A stretch of DNA of 64,000 bases from Paracoccaceae bacterium. Lineage in GTDB: Bacteria; Pseudomonadota; Alphaproteobacteria; Rhodobacterales; Rhodobacteraceae. The notes below the pieces were generated by a model. That model made no database searches. It worked only from the letters and a program-made list of their open reading frames with translations, and was not told the DNA's origin. The stretch lies in the NCBI GenBank assembly GCA_030066905.1, contig JASJAR010000007.1, positions 115,515 through 179,514 on the forward strand, written 5' to 3'. The position numbers and the translations under genes were made by a program. This document shows positions 54,262 to 62,552 of the stretch, piece after piece (within the stretch, counting starts at the first letter, position 1; each line of letters begins with the position of its first letter).

Positions 54262-55523
54262 CAGCCGTCGAGCCTCCCGAGAACGAGCGAGGCATTGGTA
54301 CCGCCAAACCCGAAGGAGTTCGACAGCGCGATCTCGATTTCGCGCTCCCGTTTCGTATTCGGCGCCAGATCGAGCCTGGCCTCCACATCCGGGTTGTCGA
54401 GATTGATGGTCGGCGGCGCCACCTGGTCGCGGATCGCGAGGATCGAAAAGATCGCCTCGACCGCGCCGGCCGCCCCCAGCAAATGCCCGATGGAGGATTT
54501 CGTCGACGACATCGTCGCCTTTTCGGCCGCATCGCCCAGAAGCCCCTCGACCGCCCCGAGCTCGATCGTGTCGGCCATCGTCGAGGTCCCGTGGGCATTG
54601 ATGTAATCGACCCGCCCGGGTTCGATCCCGGCCCGCTTCAGCGCCGCCGCCATCGCCCGGCCGCCGCCCTCGCCGTCCTCGGAGGGTGCTGTGATGTGAT
54701 AAGCGTCGCCAGACAGCCCGTAACCCAAGACCTCGGCATAGATCGTCGCCCCCCGCGCCTTGGCATGTTCAAGCTCTTCGAGGATCACGACGCCCGCGCC
54801 CTCGCCCATCACGAACCCGTCGCGGTCCGCATCATAGGGCCGGCTCGCGGTCTCGGGCGCGTTGCCCCGTTTCGTCGAGAGCGCCCGGCAGGCATTGAAC
54901 CCCGCCACGCCGATCTCGGAAATCGGGGCCTCGGCGCCACCGGCCACCATCACATCCGCATCGTCGAGCATGATCAGCCGGGCGGCATCGCCAATCGCAT
55001 GAGCGCCGGTCGAACAGGCGGTGACCACCGCATGGTTCGGCCCCTTGAACCCGTAGCGGATCGAGACCTGCCCAGAGACGAGGTTGATGAGTGCCGATGG
55101 AATGAAGAACGGCGACACCCGCCGCGGCCCCCGTTCCTTGATGAGCACCGCGGTATCGGCAATCGACGTCAGCCCGCCGATCCCCGAGCCGATCATCACC
55201 CCGGTGCGCTCGAAATCCTCCGTGGTCTTCGGCTCCCACCCCGAATCCGCCACCGCCTGATCGGCCGCGGCCATCCCGTAGAGGATGAAATCGTCGACCT
55301 TGCGCTGCTCCTTCGGCTCCATCCAGTCGTCGGGGTTGAACGTCCCGTCCGACCCGTCGCCCCGGGGCACTTCGCAGGCATAGGTGGTGGCCAGATGGCT
55401 GGCATCGAACCGCTGAATCGTACCGGCCCCCGACTGACCGGCCAGCAGCCGCTCCCAGGTCGCCTCGACGCCGGAGGCCAGGGGCGACACCATCCCCAGC
55501 CCTGTGACAACCACTCGACGCAT
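54261..55523 (-). CDS. fabF: Beta-ketoacyl-ACP synthase II
   Basis: FabF condenses malonyl-ACP with acyl-ACP in fatty-acid elongation. The 420-residue thiolase-fold enzyme has the nucleophile Cys in VVTACSTGAHAIGDA and catalytic histidines in INAHGTSTMADTIE and SSIGHLLGAAGAVEA. It ends with NSFGFGGTNASLVLGRL. The gene lies downstream of acpP on the same strand, with the oppositely oriented PilZ gene between them. Confidence 0.97.
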   Translation of the reverse strand: MRRVVVTGLGMVSPLASGVEATWERLLAGQSGAGTIQRFDASHLATTYACEVPRGDGSDGTFNPDDWMEPKEQRKVDDFILYGMAAADQAVADSGWEPKTTEDFERTGVMIGSGIGGLTSIADTAVLIKERGPRRVSPFFIPSALINLVSGQVSIRYGFKGPNHAVVTACSTGAHAIGDAARLIMLDDADVMVAGGAEAPISEIGVAGFNACRALSTKRGNAPETASRPYDADRDGFVMGEGAGVVILEELEHAKARGATIYAEVLGYGLSGDAYHITAPSEDGEGGGRAMAAALKRAGIEPGRVDYINAHGTSTMADTIELGAVEGLLGDAAEKATMSSTKSSIGHLLGAAGAVEAIFSILAIRDQVAPPTINLDNPDVEARLDLAPNTKREREIEIALSNSFGFGGTNASLVLGRLDG

Positions 55524-55669
55524 GCCTCTGCCCCCGTTTCTCAGTCAGGTCCGATGGGAGCGGTGATACCGCCTGGCTCAATGAGCGGCAACCCGGCGCC
55601 CCGACCGGCGTCAGTGCGATGTTAACCGGGATCGGCGAAGCTCCGCCCCTCTGACCGGGAGCCGGGCGG

Positions 55670-56587
55670 ATGGTCCGATCGGAATCGAAGACAGGTGGGT
55701 CACAGGTCGGCACATTGGTCGCCCTCACCGTCGCGCTGGCCCTGTCGGCAGGTGCTGCCGCTGCCTCCTGCAGCGCCGCCGCGCGCCTTGCAACGCTGCA
55801 TGCCGCCTATGACGATCTCATCGAAGGCCAGGGCACCCCGCGGGCCGATATCGGCCGTCACGTCGTCGCCCGTGAACTTCTGGGTCCGGGGACGGATGCC
55901 TATATCGCCATGCTGCGCGATCGCGGCTACCGGCCCGATCTCGGCGATGTCGCCCCCGCGCTTGAGGCGATGGCCGGCCTCGCGCGGACCGGCGAAAGCG
56001 CCGTCATCGAGACCGCCGCCCACCGGTCGCAGCGGAACGCGCTGGCGGCCGCACTTTGGGCCACGGGATGCTTTCTTCCTCCAGGCGCGCCGGAGACCGA
56101 GGCGGGCCCCTCGGACGACAGTGCGAACCGAGCCGACACCGACACCGACACCGCCGCAGCGCCGGGCCCGCTGGTCCGGCTGGCCGGTCTGGTCGAGGCC
56201 CAGGCGCCCTATTCGCTCATCGTTATCGTTGCAGCGCTGGCCGGGCTTGCCGGTCTGGCCGTCGTCCTCCGCCGCCGGTCGATCCGCGAAAAGGCGCGGG
56301 CTTACCCCCGTTGCCGGCTTGGCCGCTCGGTCCCCGTGACAGACACGAAGGGCCGCGCGATCTCCGGTCTCGTGATCGACATCAGCCGGGGCGGACTGAT
56401 GCTCGCGCGCCCCCCGGACCTCGGGCCGGAAGACATGCGGTCGTGCGGTGCCGTGCTCGCCGGCACCACCGTCGAAATGTCGCTGGCCTGGCACAACCGG
56501 CACTTTTTCGGCATGACCTTCGGCGATCCGATCCCCGAAGACCTGCTGCGCCGTATCCTCGAGGAGGCGGGCCAGGGGATACCGTGA
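55670..56587 (+). CDS. PilZ-domain membrane protein
   Basis: A 305-residue protein with a signal-like N-terminus (VGTLVALTVALALSAGAAAA), a helical periplasmic domain of about 130 residues, an acidic linker, one membrane helix (YSLIVIVAALAGLAGLAVVL) and a C-terminal cytoplasmic PilZ domain. The PilZ second motif DISRGG is present, but the first motif is not a clean RxxxR (CRLGRSV), so cyclic-di-GMP binding is uncertain. It sits alone on the plus strand inside the minus-strand fab cluster. A long frame with shared high GC; the start is ATG-like GTG region at 55670. Confidence 0.75.
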   Translation: MVRSESKTGGSQVGTLVALTVALALSAGAAAASCSAAARLATLHAAYDDLIEGQGTPRADIGRHVVARELLGPGTDAYIAMLRDRGYRPDLGDVAPALEAMAGLARTGESAVIETAAHRSQRNALAAALWATGCFLPPGAPETEAGPSDDSANRADTDTDTAAAPGPLVRLAGLVEAQAPYSLIVIVAALAGLAGLAVVLRRRSIREKARAYPRCRLGRSVPVTDTKGRAISGLVIDISRGGLMLARPPDLGPEDMRSCGAVLAGTTVEMSLAWHNRHFFGMTFGDPIPEDLLRRILEEAGQGIP

Positions 56588-56600
56588 CCTCCAACGCAAA

Positions 56601-56621
56601 CAGCGCCCGCTTGGGGCGCTG
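56601..56621. terminator. Hairpin between convergent PilZ gene and acpP
   Basis: CAGCGCCC and GGGCGCTG form a perfect 8-bp stem with a 5-nt loop. AAA precedes and CTT follows, so the T-run is weak in both directions. It may end both transcripts. Confidence 0.55.
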
Positions 56622-56647
56622 CTTCAGTCACCCGCAACCGGGTGTGA

Positions 56648-56881
56648 TCAGGAGGCGTTCTTGATGAACTTCACCGCATCGCCGAAGGTCTGGATGGTCT
56701 CGGCGGCATCGTCGGGAATTTCGATCCCGAACTCTTCTTCGAACGCCATCACAAGCTCGACCGTATCGAGGCTGTCCGCACCGAGATCGTCGATGAACGA
56801 CGCGCTTTCGACAACCTTGTCTTCTTCCACACCCAGGTGCTCGACAACGATCTTCTTCACGCGATCTTCAATGTCGCTCAT
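56648..56881 (-). CDS. acpP: Acyl carrier protein
   Basis: ACP carries growing acyl chains on a phosphopantetheine arm attached to the Ser of [20 protein letters not shown]. The 77-residue acidic protein is normal length ([20 protein letters not shown]). It lies downstream of fabG with a 180-nt gap that contains its own probable promoter, which fits its high expression. Confidence 0.98.
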   Translation of the reverse strand: MSDIEDRVKKIVVEHLGVEEDKVVESASFIDDLGADSLDTVELVMAFEEEFGIEIPDDAAETIQTFGDAVKFIKNAS

Positions 56882-57010
56882 TTTCTGTCCTCATGTTCCG
56901 CGCGGGGGGTTGCCCGCCTTATCGACCCCGCGGGGGCCATCCGATGGTCCGTCCCAAAAAGACGAAACAGACCGTTCGCATCGCGCGCCCGGTCAATTGG
57001 GCGCGCTCTT

Positions 57011-57040
57011 AGCATATCGTCTTGGGAAGGCAAACGCCAA
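57011..57040 (-). promoter_or_regulatory. Candidate promoter of acpP
   Basis: Minus-strand TTGGCG (57035-57040) and TATGCT (57011-57016) with an 18-nt spacer, between fabG and acpP. It predicts a leader of about 120 nt. Confidence 0.45.
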
Positions 57041-57061
57041 TTCCCCATGCTGCGCCGCAGC

Positions 57062-57799
57062 TTACAACATGGCCATTCCGCCGTTGATGTGAAGCGTGGC
57101 ACCGGTCACGTAACCGGCCTCCGGGCTTGCAAGATAGAGCACCCCGGCGGCGATTTCGCCCGGCTCGCCCATCCGACCGGCAGGGATGTCCTTCAGGATC
57201 GCCGCCTTCTGGTCTTCATTGAGCTTGTCGGTCATCGCGGTCGCGATGAAGCCAGGTGCGACGGCATTGACGGTGATCCCGCGTGTGGCGACTTCCGACG
57301 CGAGGCTCTTGGTGAACCCGATCATCCCCGCCTTCGCGGCCGCGTAATTGGTCTGCCCGGGATTGCCGGTCGCCCCGACGATGGACGAGATGTTCACGAT
57401 CCGGCCCCAGCGGGCCTTCATCATGCCGCGGATCGCGCCGCGGCAGAGCCGCATCGTCGCGGTGAGGTTGACATCCAGCACCGTCTGCCACTCATCGTCC
57501 GACATTCGCATGAAGAGGTTGTCGCGGGTGATCCCGGCGTTGTTCACGAGGATATCGAGCGCCCCCATCGCCTCCGTCGCGCGCCGGGGCAGCCCGTCCA
57601 CGGCTTCGGCCTCGGACAGATCGCAGGGCAGCACATGGGCCCGCTCACCAAGCTCCGCGGCGAGCGCGTTGAGCGGGTCTTTCCGCGTGCCCGACAGGCC
57701 CACATCCGCCCCCGCGCCATGGAGCGCGCGTGCGATCTCGGCGCCGATGCCACCCGACGCTCCGGTCACGAGCGCCGTTTTCCCCGTCAGATCAAACAT
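57062..57799 (-). CDS. fabG: 3-oxoacyl-ACP reductase
   Basis: FabG reduces beta-ketoacyl-ACP with NADPH. The 245-residue SDR has the cofactor motif TGASGGIGAEIARAL near residue 13, NNAGITRDNLFMRM, the catalytic Ser in NISSIVGATGN and Tyr/Lys in YAAAKAGMIGF, and ends GYVTGATLHINGGMAM. It follows fabD by 9 nt. Confidence 0.97.
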   Translation of the reverse strand: MFDLTGKTALVTGASGGIGAEIARALHGAGADVGLSGTRKDPLNALAAELGERAHVLPCDLSEAEAVDGLPRRATEAMGALDILVNNAGITRDNLFMRMSDDEWQTVLDVNLTATMRLCRGAIRGMMKARWGRIVNISSIVGATGNPGQTNYAAAKAGMIGFTKSLASEVATRGITVNAVAPGFIATAMTDKLNEDQKAAILKDIPAGRMGEPGEIAAGVLYLASPEAGYVTGATLHINGGMAML

Positions 57800-57808
57800 T
57801 TCTTCTCC

Positions 57809-58747
57809 CTAGTTAAGGCTCTCGGCAGCGGCGGCGACGTCCTCGGGCGTGCCCACCGCGCGGGTCCCGGCCTCCGCAACAATCCGCCGGATCATCCCCG
57901 ACAGCGCCTTGCCCGCACCGATCTCCCAGAATTCCGTCACACCTTGATCGGCCATCCAGGCCACGCTTTCGCGCCAGCGGACCTTGTGGGTGACCTGCTC
58001 GACGAGAAGGTCGCGGATCGCACCGGGGTCGGAGACATCATGGGCAAGCACGTTGGCGACGAGCGGCACCGCCGGCCGCGCGATTTCGACCTCCGCCAGC
58101 GCTTCGGCCATCGCTGCGGCGGCCGGCGCCATGAGGCTGCAGTGAAACGGGGCCGAAACCGGCAGCATCAGCGCCCGTTTCGCCCCTCGCGCCTTTGCGA
58201 GATCGGCCGCCCGGGCCACGGCCTCGGTCTCGCCGGAGACGACCACTTGGGCGGGGTCGTTGTCGTTGGCCGCGACGCAGACATCGCCCTCGGCGGCCTC
58301 GCGGGCGACCGCGTCGACCTCGTCGAGCGACAGCCCCAGGATCGCCGCCATCGCACCCTCACCCACCGGCACCGCCGCCTGCATCGCCCGGCCACGGGTG
58401 CGCAACAGCCGCGCGGCATCGGCAATCTCCAGCGCCCCGGCAGCCGCCAGCGCGGAGTATTCGCCCAGCGAATGGCCCGCGACATAGGCCGCATCGTCGA
58501 TCGAAACGCCCTCGGCCTGCAACGCGCGAAGCGCCGCCAGCGAGGTCGCCATGAGGGCCGGCTGGGCGTTCTCGGTGAGCGTCAGATCGGCGATCTCGCC
58601 CTCCCAGATCAGGCTCGAAAGGCGTTCGCCCAGAGCCTCGTCCACCTCGTCGAAGACCGCCTTTGCAGCCGGATAGGCGTCGGCGAGCGCCTTGCCCATG
58701 CCGATGGTCTGGGCCCCCTGGCCCGGAAAGACGAATGCGCGGCTCAT
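57809..58747 (-). CDS. fabD: Malonyl-CoA-ACP transacylase
   Basis: FabD loads malonate onto ACP. The 312-residue protein begins AFVFPGQGAQTIGMGKAL, has the nucleophile Ser in VAGHSLGEYSALAAAGAL and the catalytic His in PVSAPFHCSLMAPAAAAM, and ends GAGKALSGMIRRI. ATG 58747 follows GGGGGGA; a start 114 nt upstream lacks family sequence. Confidence 0.97.
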   Translation of the reverse strand: MSRAFVFPGQGAQTIGMGKALADAYPAAKAVFDEVDEALGERLSSLIWEGEIADLTLTENAQPALMATSLAALRALQAEGVSIDDAAYVAGHSLGEYSALAAAGALEIADAARLLRTRGRAMQAAVPVGEGAMAAILGLSLDEVDAVAREAAEGDVCVAANDNDPAQVVVSGETEAVARAADLAKARGAKRALMLPVSAPFHCSLMAPAAAAMAEALAEVEIARPAVPLVANVLAHDVSDPGAIRDLLVEQVTHKVRWRESVAWMADQGVTEFWEIGAGKALSGMIRRIVAEAGTRAVGTPEDVAAAAESLN

Positions 58748-58808
58748 CTGCCATCCCCCCGTTTTTTCGGGGACCTTTATCGCCCCGCGCGGCAGGGCAC
58801 AAGAAAGC

Positions 58809-59438
58809 TCAGGCCGAACGCCGGAGCCGCGCCCGGACGGCCACCTTCCTCGGTTCGGCATCCTTCAGCCTGGCCTCGACCCGCTCTGCGGGGCTTTTGA
58901 GATCGCGGCAGAGCCGGCTGTGCAAAAGGTTGAGGTCCCGCTCGGCGCCGTTGGCAAGATGGAGCGGCGCGGCGACGCCCTGAACCCGCAAAAAGAACTG
59001 CGCCCAGCCTGCCTCGCCGCGCCGGACGAACACGCTTTCGACCACGCCGAACGGCAACCGCCGGACGACGCGGGTCAAGCCGCGCCCGTTGCGGCGGGCG
59101 AAGCGGAATTCGCGCTTGGCGGTATCGACCTGGATCTCATGGGCAAAGCCGCGATTGGCAAAGAAGTAGAGCCCCGCGCCGATCCACGCCAGCGCGGCCG
59201 AGAGCGCGACCTTGGCCGCCACGGCGTCGCTCGGAAAGAGGCCAGCCGGCAGGAGCCACTGCCCGTAAGCCGCAAGCACCAGGACGAGGCCGAAGAACCG
59301 CAGCGCGGCCTCGGCGAGGGCGGCCCCGCCAATCGCGCCCGAGGCTTCGCGGACGATGTAGCCCCAATGGGTCTCGGTCAGCCGGAGCGTGCCCGTTCCC
59401 CGCCGTTCGGGATGAAAGGTGATGCGCGCCTCGGCCAT
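58809..59438 (-). CDS. Conserved hypothetical protein with two membrane helices
   Basis: A 209-residue protein I cannot assign to a named family. A soluble N-terminus (MAEARITFHPERRGTGTLRL, then GYIVREASGAI) precedes two membrane helices (AALRFFGLVLVLAAYGQWLL and VALSAALAWIGAGLYFFANR). A beta-rich cytoplasmic C-terminal domain follows (HEIQVDTAKREFRFARRNGR, then GVVESVFVRR), reminiscent of a PH-like fold. ATG 59438 begins the protein; 34 further residues upstream overlap the rpsF promoter region. It precedes fabD by 61 nt on the same strand. Confidence 0.75.
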   Translation of the reverse strand: MAEARITFHPERRGTGTLRLTETHWGYIVREASGAIGGAALAEAALRFFGLVLVLAAYGQWLLPAGLFPSDAVAAKVALSAALAWIGAGLYFFANRGFAHEIQVDTAKREFRFARRNGRGLTRVVRRLPFGVVESVFVRRGEAGWAQFFLRVQGVAAPLHLANGAERDLNLLHSRLCRDLKSPAERVEARLKDAEPRKVAVRARLRRSA

Positions 59439-59534
59439 GGCTCGTCTAATCCGTTCTCGTCCCGTCGACAGTGCGCGCCGAAGAAGGCGATATTGCGGCG
59501 GCGCAGGAACAATTCCACGCCGGCCGAACACCCC

Positions 59535-59562
59535 TTGCAATGCGGCTTCCGGCGTGTATAAG
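59535..59562 (+). promoter_or_regulatory. Candidate promoter of the rpsF operon
   Basis: TTGCAA at 59535-59540 and TATAAG at 59557-59562 with a 16-nt spacer. It predicts transcription starting near 59569 and a leader of about 100 nt. Confidence 0.55.
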
Positions 59563-59570
59563 CAGCCGCT

Positions 59571-59671
59571 CTTTCCGCAGGATCATCTGATCGGCGCAGG
59601 CTCTCGTGGACGGGTCGCGGAAAGCTCATCGCCCGTCCTTTGAAATGCGCCTTGAAAACTTGGAGCGACCC
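59571..59671 (+). promoter_or_regulatory. Structured 5' leader of rpsF-rpsR-rplI
   Basis: Two overlapping stems can form. CTTTCCGC (59571-59578) pairs perfectly with GCGGAAAG (59617-59624), and GGACGGG (59608-59614) pairs perfectly with CCCGTCC (59632-59638). The 3' arm of the first lies inside the loop of the second, so they form a pseudoknot or exclude each other. A small GATCA-tc-TGATC hairpin lies inside the first. In many bacteria S6:S18 represses its own operon through a leader RNA; this is the obvious candidate. Confidence 0.45.
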
Positions 59672-60031
59672 ATGCCGCTTTACGAGCATGTGTTCATCTC
59701 GCGCCAGGACCTGTCGAACACGCAGGCCGAGGGGCTCATCGAACACTTTGGAACCGTCCTCGCCGACAATGGCGGGAAAGTCGTCGACAGTGAATACTGG
59801 GGCGTCAAGACCATGGCCTACCGGATCAACAAGAACCGCAAGGGCCATTACGGCTTCATGAAAACTGAGGCCCCCGCGCCTGCGGTTCAGGAAATGGAGC
59901 GCCTGATGCGCCTCCATGACGACGTGATGCGGGTTCTCACCATCAAGGTCGACGGCCATGACGAGGGCCCCTCGATCCAGATGCAAAAGCGCGACGACCG
60001 CGACCGCGGCGATCGCCGCGACCGCCGCTGA
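59672..60031 (+). CDS. rpsF: 30S ribosomal protein S6
   Basis: S6 binds S18 in the 30S platform. The 119-residue protein starts PLYEHVFISRQDLSNTQAEG, has YWGVKTMAYRINKNRKGHYG, and ends in a charged DRDRGDRRDRR tail usual for the group. ATG 59672 follows TGGAG and family sequence starts there. First gene of the rpsF-rpsR-rplI operon. Confidence 0.98.
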   Translation: MPLYEHVFISRQDLSNTQAEGLIEHFGTVLADNGGKVVDSEYWGVKTMAYRINKNRKGHYGFMKTEAPAPAVQEMERLMRLHDDVMRVLTIKVDGHDEGPSIQMQKRDDRDRGDRRDRR

Positions 60032-60043
60032 GGAGGGCAAGTC

Positions 60044-60271
60044 ATGGCTGCAAAACCGTTTTTCCGCCGCCGCAAGGTCTGCCCGTTCTCGGGCGACAAC
60101 GCGCCGAAGATCGACTACAAAGACACCAAGCTCCTCCAGCGCTATATCTCCGAGCGCGGCAAGATCGTGCCGTCGCGGATCACCGCCGTCTCGGCGAAAA
60201 AGCAGCGCGAACTGGCCCGGGCGATCAAGCGGGCGCGGTTCCTCGCCCTGCTGCCCTATGCCGTGAAGTAG
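60044..60271 (+). CDS. rpsR: 30S ribosomal protein S18
   Basis: A 75-residue S18: [40 protein letters not shown], then [20 protein letters not shown]. It pairs with S6 on the ribosome. GGAGGG precedes the ATG, 12 nt after rpsF. Confidence 0.98.
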
Positions 60272-60281
60272 GGAGGCTCAG

Positions 60282-60947
60282 ATGCAGGTTATTCTCCTCG
60301 AACGGGTCGCCAAGCTCGGCCAGATGGGCGACATCGTCACCGTCAAGGATGGCTACGCCCGGAACTTCCTTCTGCCCCAGAAGAAGGCGCTTTGGGCCTC
60401 GGACGCCAATGTGAAGGCCTTCGAAGGCCAGAAAGCCCAGCTCGAAGCCCGCAATCTCGAAACGAAGAAAGAGGCCGAGGCGCTCGCGCAGAGGCTCGAC
60501 GGCCAGCAATTCGTCGTGATCCGGTCGGCCTCCGACGGCGGTGCGCTCTACGGTTCGGTCTCGACCCGCGACGCTGCCGAGGCGGCCGGCGAGGCGGGCT
60601 TTTCGGTCGACCGCAGACAGGTGGCGCTGACCGCGCCGATCAAGGAGCTCGGGCTCCACGAGGTGGTCGTCACGCTTCACCCCGAGGTCGATGCGACGAT
60701 CCGGCTCAACGTCGCCCGCTCGCCCGAAGAGGCCGAGTTGCAGGCCCAGGGCAAGACGATCCAGGAGCTTGCCGCCGAGGAAGAGGCGCTGGAGCAGGAA
60801 GAACTCGCCCAGCTCTTCGACGAGATCGGCGCGGCCGAACTCGAAGAGCTCGACACCGGCGCCGACGAAGGGCCGGTCGATGTGCCCGAAGGCGACAGCG
60901 GCGAGGCTCAGCCCGAGGCGGACGAGGACGAACCGAAAGACGCCTAA
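60282..60947 (+). CDS. rplI: 50S ribosomal protein L9
   Basis: L9 of 221 residues. The N-domain is [20 protein letters not shown] then [17 protein letters not shown]. The long connecting helix and C-domain ([14 protein letters not shown]) follow. The C-terminus has an unusually long acidic tail of about 60 residues rich in Glu and Asp, seen in other Rhodobacterales. An SD GGGAGG precedes the ATG. Confidence 0.97.
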   Translation: MQVILLERVAKLGQMGDIVTVKDGYARNFLLPQKKALWASDANVKAFEGQKAQLEARNLETKKEAEALAQRLDGQQFVVIRSASDGGALYGSVSTRDAAEAAGEAGFSVDRRQVALTAPIKELGLHEVVVTLHPEVDATIRLNVARSPEEAELQAQGKTIQELAAEEEALEQEELAQLFDEIGAAELEELDTGADEGPVDVPEGDSGEAQPEADEDEPKDA

Positions 60948-60972
60948 GCCTGGCTCACGCCCCGAACCGAGG

Positions 60973-61002
60973 CCGCGCCCCAGCCGGGGCGCGGTCTTTT
61001 TT
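60973..61002 (+). terminator. Rho-independent terminator of the rpsF operon
   Basis: CCGCGCCCC (60973-60981) pairs with GGGGCGCGG (60986-60994) across a 4-nt loop, followed by TCTTTTTT, 25 nt after the rplI stop. Confidence 0.85.
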
Positions 61003-61126
61003 GGGGGCCGACAATGGCGCGGTGGCGGAGCCCCGGTCGGGAGTGCTCGGAACGCCAGATCGAAGGTCGATCCTTGGCCTGTTGCCGACATTCGCTCCTG
61101 TGCGGGGCGCGGAATCAAGGCCGTAG

Positions 61127-61280
61127 GCCGCCGCGCCATCGCCGGGCCGCCCCACCGGTCCGGCGATTTGGTTGTCGCAGGCGCAAAGCTCTGAGCTCTT
61201 TACAGGTTTGCCGCCATAAACCGCGCCGCACGAAGGCCTGGATCGCCGCCCCGCGGCCCGTCGATGGCGCGGCTCGGCGC
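61127..61280 (+). repeat. Interspersed ~150-bp repeat, copy 2
   Basis: Aligns in the same orientation with 8536-8684 over its whole length with scattered substitutions and small indels. Conserved blocks include TCGCCGGGCC, GGTCCGGCGA, GCAGGCGCAA, GCTCTGAGCT and GTCGATGGC. Confidence 0.75.
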
Positions 61281-61366
61281 TTCGTGGACAATGTCCGCTA
61301 GAGGCAAACAGCACACCCCCGCCCCGGACACGATCCGGGGCCTCGATCCACCGGTGTACCGGGCCG

Positions 61367-61387
61367 GTCCCGGGTAAGGCCCGGGAC
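61367..61387. repeat. REP-like palindrome, second copy
   Basis: GTCCCGGG-taagg-CCCGGGAC, the same arms as at 8435-8455. Here it is downstream of the repeat module rather than upstream. Confidence 0.6.
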
Positions 61388-61487
61388 GCGGGGGCATTGC
61401 GATCGGAGCGCACATCCGAATGTCCACCCAACGCCAAGACCGCCGGAACCCTGTTACCGACCGCCCCCTCAAAGCCCATCGACCGGA

Positions 61488-62465
61488 TCATCCTTCCCGC
61501 TCGATTGTCCAGGCCGCGATCTGCGCCGGTGTCAGCACGTCGTCGCGCGCCTTGTAGAACGCCTCGAGCGCGCGCTCGTGGAGGCCGGTCAGCACCGGGT
61601 CGGCCATGAATTCCGCGAGCCGTGCGTCCACCTCCGGCTTGTGGCGGAGGATACTCCGGTCCTCCCCGGCATTCTTGTTCTGCCGGTTCCAGAAGTTCGA
61701 GTTGACGAAGTATTTGTTGACCGCTCGTGCCATCCCGTCGCCCCGGTGGTTCTTCATCAGGAAAATGTCGAGCGACTTGATCGCATAATGGTTGATGTAG
61801 GCATTCTCCCAGGTGAGCTGGTCCTTTTCGAGCCGGTAGCGCGACCGCGTCGGATGGCGCAGGCTGGCATTGGAACAGGCCGCGCCGCTGGAATTGACGA
61901 GCCTGACATCCGGCGAGACCGGGTCTTTCGGCATATGGTCGATGGCGGCGCGAAAGCGCGACGGGCGGAACAATGTCTTGTGCTGGGCATTGGGCGGGCG
62001 CGGCCGGATCTGGGCCCGCAGGAAGGTTTCGAGCACCCGGCCGCCCTCCCATCGCTCGAGCCCGCTGTCCCCGAACGGCCGCCATAGCAGCGCCATCGCA
62101 TCGGCGTCGCCGGCAATCGCCAGGAGATCGGCCACCCGGCCCGCACCCGCCGCGACGTTGAGGAACTCGTCGGCATCGATATGGAGAAGCCAGTCCAGCG
62201 CCTGCACGTCCGGTCGCGCCAGGACCCGTTTCATCCCCGAGATCTGCGGCGGCACCTCGCCATCGCGCGGGTTGTCGACATGGGTGATGTGGCCGAGCCG
62301 TTCCAGCCGTTCGGCAAGCCGGTCGGTCCCGTCGGTGCAGTCGTTGGTGACGATGAAGATGCGGTCGAAGCCGACCGCCAGGTGATAGGCCACCCATTCG
62401 AGGAGGAAGAAGGCCTCGTTGCGCATGCAGGAGACCAGCCCGACACGCTCCTTGCCGTCGCTCAC
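61488..62465 (-). CDS. Glycosyltransferase family 2-like protein
   Basis: A 325-residue GT-A type glycosyltransferase of the Glyco_tranf_2_4 kind. The N-terminus RVGLVSCMRNEAFFLLEWVA leads to DRIFIVTNDCTDGTDRLAER, and the metal-binding DxD lies in WLLHIDADEFL near residue 115. Later sequence includes LTWENAYINHYAIKSLDIFL and KNHRGDG. No membrane helix. GTG 62465 is chosen because GGGAGG lies 6 nt upstream; ATG 62525 would add 20 Pro/Gly-rich residues. Sugar donor and acceptor unknown. Confidence 0.87.
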   Translation of the reverse strand: MSDGKERVGLVSCMRNEAFFLLEWVAYHLAVGFDRIFIVTNDCTDGTDRLAERLERLGHITHVDNPRDGEVPPQISGMKRVLARPDVQALDWLLHIDADEFLNVAAGAGRVADLLAIAGDADAMALLWRPFGDSGLERWEGGRVLETFLRAQIRPRPPNAQHKTLFRPSRFRAAIDHMPKDPVSPDVRLVNSSGAACSNASLRHPTRSRYRLEKDQLTWENAYINHYAIKSLDIFLMKNHRGDGMARAVNKYFVNSNFWNRQNKNAGEDRSILRHKPEVDARLAEFMADPVLTGLHERALEAFYKARDDVLTPAQIAAWTIEREG

Positions 62466-62552
62466 CGTTGACCTCCCTGCCCCGCTGGCCGGAAACGGGG
62501 CCGGCCTCTCGGTCGAGGGCCCCACCCCCTCCCGCCGACGGCCCGCGCCGGA

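Larger units (their letters stand above)
61003..61487. other. Gene-poor interval containing repeats
   Basis: No gene supported. It carries the second repeat module (61127-61280), a palindrome GCCCCGG-N7-CCGGGGC at 61321-61341 and another, GTCCCGGG-N5-CCCGGGAC, at 61367-61387. Open frames here have no SD site or recognisable sequence. Confidence 0.6.

Noticed and set aside
61014..61301. Plus-strand frame of 95 codons in the second repeat
   Set aside because: The corresponding frame is not kept in the first copy, so it is unlikely to be coding.
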